Shown here: positions 32,400-41,576 of the stretch, piece by piece
Layout: each line of letters begins with the position of its first letter
Position numbering within the stretch: the first letter of the stretch is position 1
Origin: Pseudomonas graminis
GTDB lineage: Bacteria; Pseudomonadota; Gammaproteobacteria; Pseudomonadales; Pseudomonadaceae
Assembly: GCF_001705435.1 (NCBI RefSeq)
Contig: NZ_MDEN01000061.1
Span: 62,001 to 126,000, forward strand
Length of the DNA stretch: 64,000 bases
Reading direction: 5' to 3'
Position numbers and translations under genes: made by a program
Notes under the pieces: model-generated
The model's input: the letters and a program-made list of their open reading frames with translations, nothing else
The model's database searches: none
Told to the model about the DNA's origin: nothing

Positions 32400-33881
32400 A
32401 TGCCTGCACCCTCCGACCTCATCTACGGGCTTGAAGACCGGCCGCATTTCACCGCCGCGATCTTCGCGGCGTTGCAGCACGTGCTGGCCAGTTTCGTCGG
32501 CATCATCACCCCCACCCTCATCGTCGGCAGCGTGCTCGGGCTCGACAGCGAAGTGCCCTACCTGATCAGCATGGCGCTGTTCGTCTCCGGGCTGGGCACC
32601 TTTGTTCAGGCCAAACGCTTCGGCCCGATCGGCTCGGGGCTGCTGTGCCTGCAGGGCACCAGCTTTTCCTTCCTCAGCGTAATTCTAAGCGCTGGGTTTC
32701 TGGTCAAGAGTCGCGGCGGCGGCACCGACGAAATTCTCTCGACGATCTTCGGCGTGTGCTTTTGCGCCGCGTTCGTCGAGGTGGTCCTCAGCCAGTTCAT
32801 CGGCAAGTTGCGCAAGCTGATCACCCCGGTGGTCACCGGCACGATCATTACCTTGATGGGTCTGTCGCTGTTGAAAGTGGCCATGACCGACATGGCCGGA
32901 GGCTTCGGCGCCAGCGATTTGGGCTCGGCGGCGAACATGGGCCTGGCCGGTCTGGTGCTGATCACCATCGTGGTGCTCAACCGGTTCAATATTCCGTTAC
33001 TGCGCCTGAGCGCGATCATCATCGCCCTGACCCTGGGCTTCGCGGTCGCTTGGCTTATGGGTCGGGTGGATTTCGCGCAGATGCCTCAGGTGCCGGTGAT
33101 GAGCCTTCCGGTGCCGTTCAAATACGGGTTTTCCTTCGACCTGCTGGCGTTCATCCCGATCGCGGTGATCTTTCTCGTGTCGCCGCTGGAGGCCGCCGGA
33201 GACCTCACCGCCAATTCGATGATTTCCCGGCAGCCGGTGAGCGGACCGGTGTACATCCGCCGAATCAAATCGGGGCTGCTGGCGGACGGCCTGAATTCGG
33301 CGCTGGCCGCGACCTTCAACAGCCTGCCCATGGTGACCTTCGCGCAGAACAACGGGGTTATTCAGCTGACCGGTGTGGCAAGCCGCTACGTGGCGTTTTT
33401 CATCGCCGGGATTCTGGTGCTCCTGGGCCTGTTTCCGATCATCGGCGCCGTGCTGCAACTGATGCCGAAGCCGGTGCTGGGTGGCGCGACCCTGATCATG
33501 TTCGGCACGGTCGCGGTGGCGGGGATCAAGATCCTGTCGGAGGCCGGCCTGCATCGGCGCAATATGCTGATCGTGGCGATTTCCCTGGGCATGGGCCTGG
33601 GCGTCGCTGCCGTGCCGGAAGTCTTGCGCGACCTGCCGAAGGCGCTGCACAACATTTTCGAATCGCCCATCACCGTCGGCGCGTTCTGCGCGATCATCCT
33701 CAATATCTTCCTGCCGGAGGAGTACCAGGAGCCGGAGCTGACTGAGTTCGACCCGGAAGCCGCGACCTTGAAGGTGCTGCAGGACCCGCCCCCCGGCTCT
33801 CGCGCAGACCTTGGCGCAGAACCTGCCGGAGAACCTCTTGGGGCCCGCGAGGTCGCACAGTTGAATCGTCAGGACGTTTGA
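32400..33881 (+). CDS. NCS2 family nucleobase permease (uracil/xanthine/urate type)
   Basis: An inner-membrane symporter of 493 residues with about 12-14 helices. It starts near MPAPSDLIYGLEDRPHFTAA, and the NCS2 blocks are LGTFVQAKRFGPIGSGLLCLQGTSFSF, VVTGTIITLMGLSLL, and FLVSPLEAAGDLTA. The segment SLPMVTFAQNNGVIQLTGVASR (positions about 305-325) is the signature helix of purine-type NCS2 carriers. I cannot separate xanthine, uracil or urate from sequence. ATG 32400 is preferred over upstream GTG codons because it aligns with the family N terminus. Confidence 0.9.
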   Translation: MPAPSDLIYGLEDRPHFTAAIFAALQHVLASFVGIITPTLIVGSVLGLDSEVPYLISMALFVSGLGTFVQAKRFGPIGSGLLCLQGTSFSFLSVILSAGFLVKSRGGGTDEILSTIFGVCFCAAFVEVVLSQFIGKLRKLITPVVTGTIITLMGLSLLKVAMTDMAGGFGASDLGSAANMGLAGLVLITIVVLNRFNIPLLRLSAIIIALTLGFAVAWLMGRVDFAQMPQVPVMSLPVPFKYGFSFDLLAFIPIAVIFLVSPLEAAGDLTANSMISRQPVSGPVYIRRIKSGLLADGLNSALAATFNSLPMVTFAQNNGVIQLTGVASRYVAFFIAGILVLLGLFPIIGAVLQLMPKPVLGGATLIMFGTVAVAGIKILSEAGLHRRNMLIVAISLGMGLGVAAVPEVLRDLPKALHNIFESPITVGAFCAIILNIFLPEEYQEPELTEFDPEAATLKVLQDPPPGSRADLGAEPAGEPLGAREVAQLNRQDV

Positions 33882-33923
33882 AGGGGCGTGTTGCGCCCCA
33901 GCTGCCTGCCACGGGAGTCACCG

Positions 33924-34406
33924 ATGCCGCTACGCCCGATCCGCACCCTCCTCGCCGGCCTGGCCATGGTTCTGGCACTGAGTGCCTGCGCGCTGTTTCC
34001 CAACCGCGACCCGCTGAACATCAACGTGGTGGGCATCGATCCCCTGCCCGGCCAGGATCTGGAAATTCGCTTCGCCGTGAAGCTGCGCCTGCAGAACCCC
34101 AATGACACCGACATCCAGTACGACGGCGTGGCGCTGAATCTGGACGTCAACGGTCGTTTGCTGGCGTCTGGCGTCAGCGATCAGAAAGGTACGATCGGGC
34201 GGTTCTCCGAAGGCGTGCTGACGGTCCCGGTCACCGTTTCAGCCTTTGCCGCCTTGCGCCAGGCGGTGGGCCTCGCCGATCAGCAGCGCCTCGACAACCT
34301 GCCCTACGAACTGCACGGCAAGCTGGCTGGCGGGCTGTTCGGCACGATGCGCTTTGAGGACAGCGGCACGCTGAGCCTGCCGAAACCGGCCAGCGGCAGT
34401 TGGTGA
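33924..34406 (+). CDS. LEA type 2 (WHy-domain) lipoprotein
   Basis: A 160-residue lipoprotein. The signal peptide ends in a lipobox (MVLALSAC, Cys near residue 22). The mature part is one LEA_2/WHy domain: LEIRFAVKLRLQNPNDTDIQYDGVALNLDVNGR has the characteristic N-P-N and Y-x-G-V features. These domains bind or protect hydrophobic surfaces and are linked to desiccation stress in plants; the bacterial role is unclear. ATG 33924 has an upstream GGGAG. It is 42 bases after the permease gene. Confidence 0.85.
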   Translation: MPLRPIRTLLAGLAMVLALSACALFPNRDPLNINVVGIDPLPGQDLEIRFAVKLRLQNPNDTDIQYDGVALNLDVNGRLLASGVSDQKGTIGRFSEGVLTVPVTVSAFAALRQAVGLADQQRLDNLPYELHGKLAGGLFGTMRFEDSGTLSLPKPASGSW

Positions 34407-34438
34407 TGGCGGACTGCGTGACCGGCTTTACGCTTTTA

Positions 34439-34541
34439 GTGGGACCGGCTTTAGCCGGGAAGGCGTGAGGCACCACACCGCAAAAATCAGGCAAAAGTAA
34501 CGTCGCCAGGACCGGCCTCTTCCCGGCTAAAGCCGGTCCTA
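34439..34541. repeat. REP pair
   Basis: Inverted REP copies at about 34439-34462 (GACCGGCTTTAGCCGGGAAG) and 34518-34541 (CTTCCCGGCTAAAGCCGG) between the convergent lipoprotein gene and the small unknown gene. Confidence 0.88.
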
Positions 34542-34562
34542 CAATGGGCGGGATCGAATGCC

Positions 34563-34820
34563 TCAGCCCCGCGCCGCTGCCACCTGACGATTGACCTCGG
34601 CGCGCACCATGTTGGCGTACTCCGGCGGCGACATGGCGTCGAGTTCGCCGCGCACCCACTCCGACCATTTGCCCTTGCGCTTGGCCCGCTCGCCCATCAG
34701 CCGGGCGGCGTCAGCCTTGGCCTTGCCCAGATTGCTCTGCCACAGATCGAACAGGCGAGACTTTTCGTCCTCGATGGCGGCGCGTTCCGGAAGGGTTTTG
34801 TTGGCCAGGTTGTAGCTCAT
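34563..34820 (-). CDS. Small charged hypothetical protein
   Basis: A protein of 85 residues, MSYNLANKTLPERAAIEDEK, with a helical, charge-rich middle (GKAKADAARLMGERAKRKGK) and the end MVRAEVNRQVAAARG. No membrane segment or signal. It is divergent from the DUF883 gene 200 bases away. I do not recognise a family; codon use looks normal for the genome. Confidence 0.7.
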   Translation of the reverse strand: MSYNLANKTLPERAAIEDEKSRLFDLWQSNLGKAKADAARLMGERAKRKGKWSEWVRGELDAMSPPEYANMVRAEVNRQVAAARG

Positions 34821-35021
34821 GGTATGTACCTCGATGTGCAAAACGAAACGCATAAACGGAGCCGGTGGCCGGCTCGAAAAACGTCAGCATCTTACACCCG
34901 CGGACGGTGAATCCCGACCCCATTCGTTGTACTTTTTGGTCGCTGGCAGAATTGGGCTGCAACTTTTGGGGCGCTCAAAACTCCATTGCACACTGCTATA
35001 ACCACTGAAAGGAAATTTGCC

Positions 35022-35342
35022 ATGGCTCGTAAAACTGCTGCTCAGAACGCCGCTGTCGAACAGATCAAGGATCAAGCGTTCAGCGAACTGGCCGCCCTCA
35101 TTGAAGAGTCCGACAAACTGCTCAAGGACAGCGCCTCGCTGGTTGGCGAAGAAGCCGACACCGTGCGCGCCCAATTGAGCCAGAAGCTCAAGCAGGCCAT
35201 GGAATCGGTGGGCAGCGTGCGCGAACGCGCCAAGCCAGCCGTTGATGCCACTGAAAACTACATCGGCGGTCACCCATGGCAGACCGTGGCGATCTCGGCA
35301 GGCTTCGGTCTGGTGGTGGGTCTGCTGCTGGGCCGTCGTTGA
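35022..35342 (+). CDS. DUF883 (ElaB/YqjD-like) membrane-anchored protein
   Basis: A protein of 106 residues: a long amphipathic helix (EQIKDQAFSELAALIEESDK through QLSQKLKQAMESV) and a C-terminal tail anchor (TVAISAGFGLVVGLLLGRR) after the conserved ENYIGGHPWQ. This is the ElaB/YqjD/DUF883 family, tail-anchored proteins that in E. coli associate with ribosomes in stationary phase. An RBS (AAAGGAAA) is present, and TGCTATAAC at 34994-35002 looks like an extended -10 compatible with sigma-S control. Confidence 0.92.
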   Translation: MARKTAAQNAAVEQIKDQAFSELAALIEESDKLLKDSASLVGEEADTVRAQLSQKLKQAMESVGSVRERAKPAVDATENYIGGHPWQTVAISAGFGLVVGLLLGRR

Positions 35343-35415
35343 TTAGCGACCTCTGATTCTGTAGCCAGATTCGCTCTGGCCGGTGGCATCGCCTGATGCC
35401 ACCGGCTTTACATCC

Positions 35416-35769
35416 TCAAGATCGAGGCGAGATCACTTCCAGCTGTGACAGGCGGTGGCCTTTGACCATCGCGGCATCGATCTCTGTCTTGGCCTTCTCG
35501 GCGTCTGCCTGAGACTCGAACGGCCCGATCATCACCACTTCCCTGCCATCGACCTTCACCACATAAGACGGGTAATGGTGCTCGACCAGCCAATAGGTCA
35601 TGTCACTCAGCGCTTCTTTCAAATGGACACGAATGGTCCATTGCGGCGAAGCCGGCGTCGGCGCTTCCGCGGTCGAATCAGTGCTCGGAACCTGGGCGGG
35701 CGTTGCGGGCTTGCCGCCATCACAACCCGCCAGCATCAACACCGCCACCATCATTGCCATCTTGCGCAC
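35416..35769 (-). CDS. SPOR-like lipoprotein
   Basis: A lipoprotein of 117 residues; the lipobox is MLAGC near residue 16. A Pro/Thr/Ala-rich linker (PATPAQVPSTDSTAEAPTPA) joins a C-terminal SPOR-like domain with HHYPSYVVKVDGREVVMIGPFESQADAEKAKTEI. SPOR domains bind denuded septal peptidoglycan. The GTG at 35769 is preferred because GAGGAG lies 8 bases ahead; ATG 35760 is the alternative. A stand-alone gene facing away from the pqi operon. Confidence 0.82.
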   Translation of the reverse strand: MRKMAMMVAVLMLAGCDGGKPATPAQVPSTDSTAEAPTPASPQWTIRVHLKEALSDMTYWLVEHHYPSYVVKVDGREVVMIGPFESQADAEKAKTEIDAAMVKGHRLSQLEVISPRS

Positions 35770-36095
35770 GTCTGTCGCTCCTCGTTTGAAGTGGCGGGAG
35801 TCTACCACCGCAGGCGAGTGCGAGTTTAACGTCCAGCCGGTACACTGCTCGGCGACCGCCCTGAACGGGTCTTCAACCCTCACCGGTGACCGAGCCCCCG
35901 GAAGATTGCTGCCGGGCCTACAAATAACCGAACGCGATGATGGCACTGTGGTCAATCTCTCAAGTCTTTTCGCAGGCGCACCTTGATGACGTTCATTTCC
36001 GATAATGCCAGCCTGCGCCTCACCGACCGGGTACTGCTGCCCGCCAGCCCCACAGGCGCGCAATCGACAACAGCCGATCTATCGCGAACACGCCC

Positions 36096-36800
36096 ATGAA
36101 TTCCGCGACGCCCACGCCGATGACTGACATTTCTCACCGCCAGGCTCATGCACCCCAGCAGCCGACCGCGCCAATGATCGCCGAGCCCCATAGCCACGGT
36201 GATCAGTGGATCATTTGCGAGCACTGCGACTCGGTCTATGAGTCCATGCCCCTGAACAAGGGCGAGGCAGCCTATTGCCTGCGCTGCGCCGCGATCCTGC
36301 GTCGCAGCCACCGGCTGACCCTCGAACAACTGCTTGCCCTGAGCATTGCGGCCTGCATTCTGTTCATATTCGCCAACGTATTCCCGGTCATCACCATCAG
36401 CATGCAGGGCCTGCACAACGAGGTGACGCTGTGGGGTTCGGTTCAGGCGCTGGCACAGGGGCAGATCACGCTGATCGCGCTGGTCGCCGGGCTGGCCATC
36501 ATTCTTGCCCCGGCACTGCAGATCGCCTTGTTGTTCTGGGTGCTGGCCCATGCCCATCGCGGCGAAATCGCCCCCGGCTTCAAAATGTGCATGCGCACCC
36601 TCGAACACCTGCGGCCCTGGAGCATGCTGGAGGTATGCCTGCTGGGGATTCTGGTGGCCATCGTCAAACTGGCGGGCATGCTCGATGTGCACGCAGGCGT
36701 CGGCCTGTGGGCCATGGCGATGCTGATGGTGCTGATCCTGCTGATCGCCGGCAAGGACATCCGCCGCCTGTGGGATGAACTGGGAGTCCAACCTGAATGA
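36096..36800 (+). CDS. pqiA: Paraquat-inducible protein A family membrane protein (first)
   Basis: A protein of 234 residues. A zinc-ribbon-like N domain (WIICEHCDSVYESM and AYCLRCAAIL) precedes four helices (LLALSIAACILFIFANVFPV, ITLIALVAGLAIILAPALQI and two more), ending KDIRRLWDE. It corresponds to the first half of E. coli PqiA. With PqiB and PqiC it belongs to an MCE pathway that moves lipids between inner and outer membrane. Overlaps the next gene by 4 bases. Met9 is an alternative start. Confidence 0.92.
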   Translation: MNSATPTPMTDISHRQAHAPQQPTAPMIAEPHSHGDQWIICEHCDSVYESMPLNKGEAAYCLRCAAILRRSHRLTLEQLLALSIAACILFIFANVFPVITISMQGLHNEVTLWGSVQALAQGQITLIALVAGLAIILAPALQIALLFWVLAHAHRGEIAPGFKMCMRTLEHLRPWSMLEVCLLGILVAIVKLAGMLDVHAGVGLWAMAMLMVLILLIAGKDIRRLWDELGVQPE

Positions 36801-37414
36801 ACGGCATCCCCTACGCTCGGGAGTACAAGATCACCCTGTGCCACGTGTGCAGTTACGTCTGTGCGGAAGAGGCCCATGAATGCCCGCGCTGCAACTCGCC
36901 CGTGCATCGGCGCAAGCCCAACAGCCTGACGCGCACCTGGGCCTTTCTGATCGCCGGTCTGATCTTCTATATCCCGGCCAATCTGTTGCCGGTGATGTAC
37001 ACGACGATGCTGGGCAGCAGCAGCGAGAACACCATCATGAGCGGGGTGATCGAGTTCGCCGAAAGCGGCTCGTGGGACATCGCCATTCTGATTTTCATCG
37101 CCAGCGTGGTCGTGCCCTGTATCAAGTTTCTGGTACTGGGGCTGATGCTGGTGACCTGCCAGCGCCGCAGCACCTGGGCGATGCGCGAACGTTCGCGGCT
37201 GTTTCGTTTCATTGAGTTGATCGGCTACTGGTCCATGCTTGATGTGCTGGTGGTCGCGCTGGTGGCAGCCCTGGTTCAGTTTCGCGGGCTCAGCACCATC
37301 GAGCCGCGCCTTGGCATTCTGTTTTTTGGTTTGGTGGTGGTGATGACCATGCTTGCCGCCATGACGTTCGATCCCCGGCTAATCTGGGACGCAGAGGTTG
37401 AAGATGTCCGATAA
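36797..37414 (+). CDS. pqiA: Paraquat-inducible protein A family membrane protein (second)
   Basis: A protein of 205 residues that corresponds to the second half of E. coli PqiA. A zinc ribbon (LCHVCSYVC and HECPRCNSPVHRRK) is followed by four helices, with FLIAGLIFYIPANLLPVMYT as the conserved P-A-N-L-L-P motif. Here PqiA is split into two genes rather than fused. It starts inside the previous gene (4-base overlap) and ends 11 bases inside pqiB. Confidence 0.92.
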   Translation: MNGIPYAREYKITLCHVCSYVCAEEAHECPRCNSPVHRRKPNSLTRTWAFLIAGLIFYIPANLLPVMYTTMLGSSSENTIMSGVIEFAESGSWDIAILIFIASVVVPCIKFLVLGLMLVTCQRRSTWAMRERSRLFRFIELIGYWSMLDVLVVALVAALVQFRGLSTIEPRLGILFFGLVVVMTMLAAMTFDPRLIWDAEVEDVR

Positions 37415-39080
37415 CACCCTACCCCCCTCCCCGCCGACTCGACCGCAAGTCAAAGCGCGCAAGATGCGCGTTTCGCTGGTCTGGCTGGTGCCGATCGTCG
37501 CGGCCCTGATCGGCCTGTCGATGGTGGTTCATGACTTCCTCAACGTCGGCCCCAAAGTGGTGGTGAGCTTTCTCACGGCAGAGGGCCTGGAAGCCAAGAA
37601 GACCCAGGTCAAGTACAAGAACGTAGTCATCGGCATCGTCACCGACATCGAACTCAGCGATGACCGCACCCACGTGCTGGCGAGCATCGACCTCAACCAG
37701 TCGGCCGCGCCATTCACCCGCGCCGATACGCAGTACTGGGTGGTGCGTCCGCGCATCGGTGCCCACGGCGTCACCGGTGTCGACACGCTGTTGTCGGGGG
37801 CTTTCATCGGCGCCGACGCGGGCAGCTCGGAAGAAACCAAAAAAGACTTCACCGGTCTGGAAACCCCGCCCGCCGTGACCTTCGGTGAGAAAGGCAAACG
37901 CTTCATTCTGCACACCGACGACCTCGGCTCGCTGGACATCGGCTCGCCGGTGTACTTCCGCCGCATCCAGGTGGGCCAGGTCGTGGCCTACGAACTGGCG
38001 AAGGACGGCAAGGGCGTCGACGTCGAAATCTTCGTCGGCGCGCCCAATGATCAATTCGTGCTCACCGACTCGCGCTTCTGGAACGCCAGCGGCGTGGACG
38101 TGACCCTCGGCGCCTCGGGCCTTAAAGTATCGACCCAGTCCATGGCGTCGATCCTCTCCGGCGGTATCGCCTTCCGCGAACCCAAATACAGCCCCGATGC
38201 CAAGCCAGCCGACGGCAACGCCGAATTCAAACTGTTCGAAGATCAGACCACGGCACTGGCGCCGCCCGATGGCGAACCCAAATACATCCGCATGCGCTTC
38301 AACCAGTCGCTGCGCGGCCTGGTGGTCAATGCGCCGGTGGATTTCCTCGGCGTCAATATCGGCCGTGTGGTGTCGGTGGACCTCGACTATGACGCTGCCA
38401 CGGGCACATTCCCCGGCATCGTGGGTGCAGTCATTTATCCCCAGCGCCTCGGTGCGGCCAATGACAAGCTCAAAGAGCAGGCAGGCGCTGGCGATGACGA
38501 AGAGCAGACCTCAAGGATTCTCGGGAAGTTCGTCGAACGCGGGCTGCGGGCGCAAGTGCGTACCGGCAACCTGTTGACCGGCCAGCTGTACGTCGCGATG
38601 GATTTCGATCCCAAGGCGGCGAAGATTTCCTACAACGCCAAGGCGCGGCCGCTGGAGATCCCGACGGTGCCCGGCAGTTTCGACAAACTGCAGGAGCAGT
38701 TGCAGGCGTTCGTCGACAAACTGGGCAAGATCCCCCTCGACGACCTGGCGAAGAACCTCAACGGCAGCCTGATCGAACTTCAGAAAACCATGAAGCAGGT
38801 CAACAGCGATGTGTTGCCGCAAATGCGCGGCGCGTTGCAGCAAGCGCAGAAAACACTGGGCACGGCCAACGAAGCGTTGTCGGACGACTCGCCTGCCCGT
38901 CAGCAACTGGGTCAGGCCATGGACGAAGTCCAGCGCACGGCGCGCTCGGTCCGTGTGTTGACCGATTTCCTCAGCCGTCACCCTGAATCGCTGATTCGCG
39001 GTCGTACCGGCGATGCGGCGCCCGGCTCGTACAAAGGATCATCCTCTTCCCGTGAAATTGCTCCGGAGCCTGCTCAATGA
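37404..39080 (+). CDS. pqiB: MCE-domain lipid transport protein PqiB
   Basis: A protein of 558 residues: one N-terminal helix (VSLVWLVPIVAALIGLSMVV) then three MCE (MlaD) domains. Starts of the domains are visible at about residue 50 (GPKVVVSFLTAEGLEAKKTQV), about 170 (RFILHTDDLGSLDIGSPVYF) and about 290 (KYIRMRFNQSLRGLVVNAPV). A helical C terminus forms a long needle (LQAFVDKLGKIPLDDLAKNL onward). PqiB spans the periplasm as a hexameric lipid tunnel. ATG 37404 chosen over TTG 37398; it overlaps the previous gene by 11 bases. Confidence 0.95.
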   Translation: MSDNTLPPSPPTRPQVKARKMRVSLVWLVPIVAALIGLSMVVHDFLNVGPKVVVSFLTAEGLEAKKTQVKYKNVVIGIVTDIELSDDRTHVLASIDLNQSAAPFTRADTQYWVVRPRIGAHGVTGVDTLLSGAFIGADAGSSEETKKDFTGLETPPAVTFGEKGKRFILHTDDLGSLDIGSPVYFRRIQVGQVVAYELAKDGKGVDVEIFVGAPNDQFVLTDSRFWNASGVDVTLGASGLKVSTQSMASILSGGIAFREPKYSPDAKPADGNAEFKLFEDQTTALAPPDGEPKYIRMRFNQSLRGLVVNAPVDFLGVNIGRVVSVDLDYDAATGTFPGIVGAVIYPQRLGAANDKLKEQAGAGDDEEQTSRILGKFVERGLRAQVRTGNLLTGQLYVAMDFDPKAAKISYNAKARPLEIPTVPGSFDKLQEQLQAFVDKLGKIPLDDLAKNLNGSLIELQKTMKQVNSDVLPQMRGALQQAQKTLGTANEALSDDSPARQQLGQAMDEVQRTARSVRVLTDFLSRHPESLIRGRTGDAAPGSYKGSSSSREIAPEPAQ

Positions 39081-39700
39081 CCTTGCGTAACTCGTTCCTC
39101 GCCCTGACCTGTGTGCTGGGTGTGACGGCCTGCTCCTCCACGCCGACCCACTATTACACGCTGATCGCGCCGGCCACTCCGACGCCTGCAAGTGTGGGTC
39201 AGACGCCGTTCCAGTTTGAAATGCAGGCGGTGCTCATGGCGGTTCAGGTCGATCAGCCGCCGCTGGTCATCCGGCAGGGCAACGGCAGCCTGGCGATTCT
39301 GGAGAATGAGCGCTGGGGCGCCCCATTGGGCGATGAGTTCCATGACGCGCTGACCGGGCAACTGGAGCGCCGCTTCGGCTCACGGGACTTGGCGGGCTTG
39401 CCCAAACAACGTGATCAACCGGTGCTGTCGGTCCGAACCGACGTACGTCGCTTTGAATCGGTGCTGGATCAATATGCGCTGATCGATGTCGTCTGGAACC
39501 TGAGCCTGCGAGGCATCGGGGCCGAGCCCGGTACCCGGCGGCAAACCCTCACCTGCAGCAGCGTCATCAGGCAACCGGCGAGCATCGGCATGGAAAATCT
39601 GGTCATCGCGCACCAGAAAGCCGTGTCAACGCTGGCCGACACCATCGCCCGCACCGCCACGCAATGGGCGCGTCAACCCGACGCCCGCTGCCCTTCCTGA
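39077..39700 (+). CDS. pqiC: PqiC-like outer-membrane lipoprotein (ABC-type auxiliary, DUF330)
   Basis: A protein of 207 residues with signal and lipobox LGVTAC, then CSSTPTHYYTLIAPA, the HYYTL element of the PqiC/YmbA family. The domain LMAVQVDQPPLVIRQGNGSLAI...RWGAPLGDEFHDALTGQLERRF fits DUF330. It would cap the PqiB needle at the outer membrane. Start overlaps pqiB by 4 bases; last gene of the operon. Confidence 0.93.
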   Translation: MTLRNSFLALTCVLGVTACSSTPTHYYTLIAPATPTPASVGQTPFQFEMQAVLMAVQVDQPPLVIRQGNGSLAILENERWGAPLGDEFHDALTGQLERRFGSRDLAGLPKQRDQPVLSVRTDVRRFESVLDQYALIDVVWNLSLRGIGAEPGTRRQTLTCSSVIRQPASIGMENLVIAHQKAVSTLADTIARTATQWARQPDARCPS

Positions 39701-40021
39701 GAGCATCGACGCCGGGGCTGCAGAGGCCCCGGCTGTTTACCGCCCTTCGCTCCCTCGCACCCCCGCTCAGAACGCCGAACAGTCCACATAAAAGCACTTC
39801 ATTCGGGCAGTTATCGTACAACTGTTTGAGAATAATCCTACAAACCGGTATGTTTGGATCCACATTCCAACCAGATGGTTGTATTGTCTGGCCCGGTATG
39901 AGTTGGTTAAACCTCATCAGCCGCACCCGTTTGCGTTGATCTGCTCATTCTCGCGCCGAGTCGATTCATGAATTCGCAATCAGCTGCTTAACGTCAGGGA
40001 TCGTCAAATGGAGTTGATCAC
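39701..40021. other. AT-richer intergenic region with inverted repeats before the XRE gene
   Basis: No gene seen. Two perfect inverted repeats lie here: CAAAC-N6-GTTTG at 39841-39856 and AACCA-GA-TGGTT at 39869-39880. They sit 140-180 bases upstream of the XRE start and are candidate operators for it. The base composition is clearly more AT-rich than the flanking genes. Confidence 0.5.
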
Positions 40022-40492
40022 ATGAACGGCATAGGCCTGCGACTCAGGCAGGAACGCACCAGACTGAAGCTGTCACAGAGCGCATTGGGAGCGATCGGTG
40101 GCGTCGAGACGAACGCTCAGGGCAATTACGAGAACGGCACTCGATCGCCCAAGGCCGATTATCTGCTTCGCATTGCGCAAGCCGGTGTCGACCTCAACTA
40201 CGTCCTGAGCGGCAACCGATCTTCTGCGGACGTCATGAATAGGGCGGCTGTGATTGATCCTGAGGGGAAGCCGGACGTCTATCCGCATCTGACCAAAGTC
40301 ACCCACCAGCTGCACCGTAACCTCTATGGCCTCATCGACGCCTCGCTGCAACTGACGCAACTCATTGAGGTGCGCAACCACGACGCCCGGTTTAACGAGG
40401 CCAAAGTGCAGCTGGAGACGATACGGGTTGAAGCGCAGTCGCTGGCCCAGGCGACGATGAAGTTGATCTTCGAGACCTCGAAGCTGGTGTAA
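40022..40492 (+). CDS. XRE family helix-turn-helix regulator
   Basis: A protein of 156 residues. An N-terminal HTH_3 domain (IGLRLRQERTRLKLSQSALG, then NAQGNYENGTRSPKADYLLRIAQAGVDLNYVLSG) is followed by a helical C-terminal region (HQLHRNLYGLIDASLQLTQL and VQLETIRVEAQSLAQATMKL) that probably dimerises. This arrangement is common in phage-derived regulators, but no phage genes are adjacent. It may autoregulate through the inverted repeats upstream. The target is unknown. Confidence 0.87.
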   Translation: MNGIGLRLRQERTRLKLSQSALGAIGGVETNAQGNYENGTRSPKADYLLRIAQAGVDLNYVLSGNRSSADVMNRAAVIDPEGKPDVYPHLTKVTHQLHRNLYGLIDASLQLTQLIEVRNHDARFNEAKVQLETIRVEAQSLAQATMKLIFETSKLV

Positions 40493-40516
40493 GGCGGCTT
40501 CGTAGCAGGCTTGCGC

Positions 40517-40543
40517 TGTGTGGGGAGGGCCTCTCCCTACACA
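40517..40543. terminator. Possible hairpin between convergent XRE and araH genes
   Basis: TGTGTGGGGAG and CTCCCTACACA can pair with one or two mismatches across a short loop. There is no clear U-tract, so termination efficiency is doubtful. Confidence 0.4.
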
Positions 40544-40565
40544 ACGCACGCCTGGAAACTCCGAA

Positions 40566-41531
40566 TCAGCGACGCTTCAACCGGTCGATGATCACCGCCA
40601 GCAGCAGGATCGTGCCGCGAATCACGTATTGGTAGAAGGTGTCGATGTTCTTCAGGTTCATGGCGTTCTCGATAATCGCCAGAATCAGCACCCCGGCGAT
40701 GACATGGCGAATCATGCCGATGCCGCCACTGAGGGAAACCCCGCCCAGTACGCACGCGGAAATCACCGTCAGCTCGAAACCCTGGCCGATCATTGGCTGA
40801 CCCGAGGTCATGCGCGAGGCCAGCACCACACCGGCCAGCGCGCCAATCAAGCCGTGCACGGCGAAGATGATGATCTTGGTCCGATCAACGTGGACGCCTG
40901 CCAGCAGCGCCGCTTCCTGGTTGCCGCCGATGGCCAGCGTGTTGCGGCCGTAGGTGGTGTAGTTCAGTAGCCAGCCGAAGAATATAAAGCAGACGATGGT
41001 GATCAGAATCGGCACCGGCACACCGAACAGCTGACCGTTACCGAACACGAAGAAGGCCTCGTCGCCCACGCCCACGGCTTTACCGTTGGAGAAGATATAG
41101 GCCAGCCCCCGCACGATCTGCATGGTCGCCAGGGTGGTGATCAACGCATTGATGCGCAACTTCGCGATGACGATGCCGTTGATCAGCCCGACCAGCAAAC
41201 CCATGGCCAGAGCAGCCGATACGCCGAGAAACACGCTGTCGGTGTCGCGAATGACGATCCCGGCAATGACCCCGGAGCATGCCAGCACCGAACCGACCGA
41301 CAGGTCGAAATGCCCGGACGCCAGGCAGTAGAGCATGGTGCAGGCGGCGATGCCGACCGTGGAGATCGCCAGGCCCAGGCCGCGCATGTTCAGCGGCGAC
41401 ATGAAGTTGTCGATCAGCAGCGCACAGAGCACAAAAATGCCCAGGGCGGCCATGAGCATGGCCCAGTCGTCGACGAATCGACGCAAGTTCATGCCTTGGC
41501 GGGGAGCCGTCAGGCTGGATTCGGTAGACAT
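40566..41531 (-). CDS. araH: L-arabinose ABC transporter permease AraH
   Basis: An inner-membrane permease of 321 residues. Long blocks match E. coli AraH (from memory): MRGLGLAISTVGIAACTMLY, CLASGHFDLSVGSVLACSGV, IAKLRINALITTLATMQIVR, GLAYIFSNGKAVG and GRNTLAIGGNQEAALLAGV. It should pass L-arabinose with AraG and AraF. ATG 41531 has a GAGGTG RBS; a Met 8 codons upstream (41555) is possible. Last gene of the araFGH operon. Confidence 0.95.
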   Translation of the reverse strand: MSTESSLTAPRQGMNLRRFVDDWAMLMAALGIFVLCALLIDNFMSPLNMRGLGLAISTVGIAACTMLYCLASGHFDLSVGSVLACSGVIAGIVIRDTDSVFLGVSAALAMGLLVGLINGIVIAKLRINALITTLATMQIVRGLAYIFSNGKAVGVGDEAFFVFGNGQLFGVPVPILITIVCFIFFGWLLNYTTYGRNTLAIGGNQEAALLAGVHVDRTKIIIFAVHGLIGALAGVVLASRMTSGQPMIGQGFELTVISACVLGGVSLSGGIGMIRHVIAGVLILAIIENAMNLKNIDTFYQYVIRGTILLLAVIIDRLKRR

Positions 41532-41576
41532 ACGCACCTCGTTCTTATTTTTCATAGCCAGTTTTCATAGCCAGGT

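Noticed and set aside
40022..40492. XRE regulator as part of a prophage or toxin-antitoxin pair
   Set aside because: No integrase, phage or toxin gene lies beside it; neighbours are pqiC and araH.
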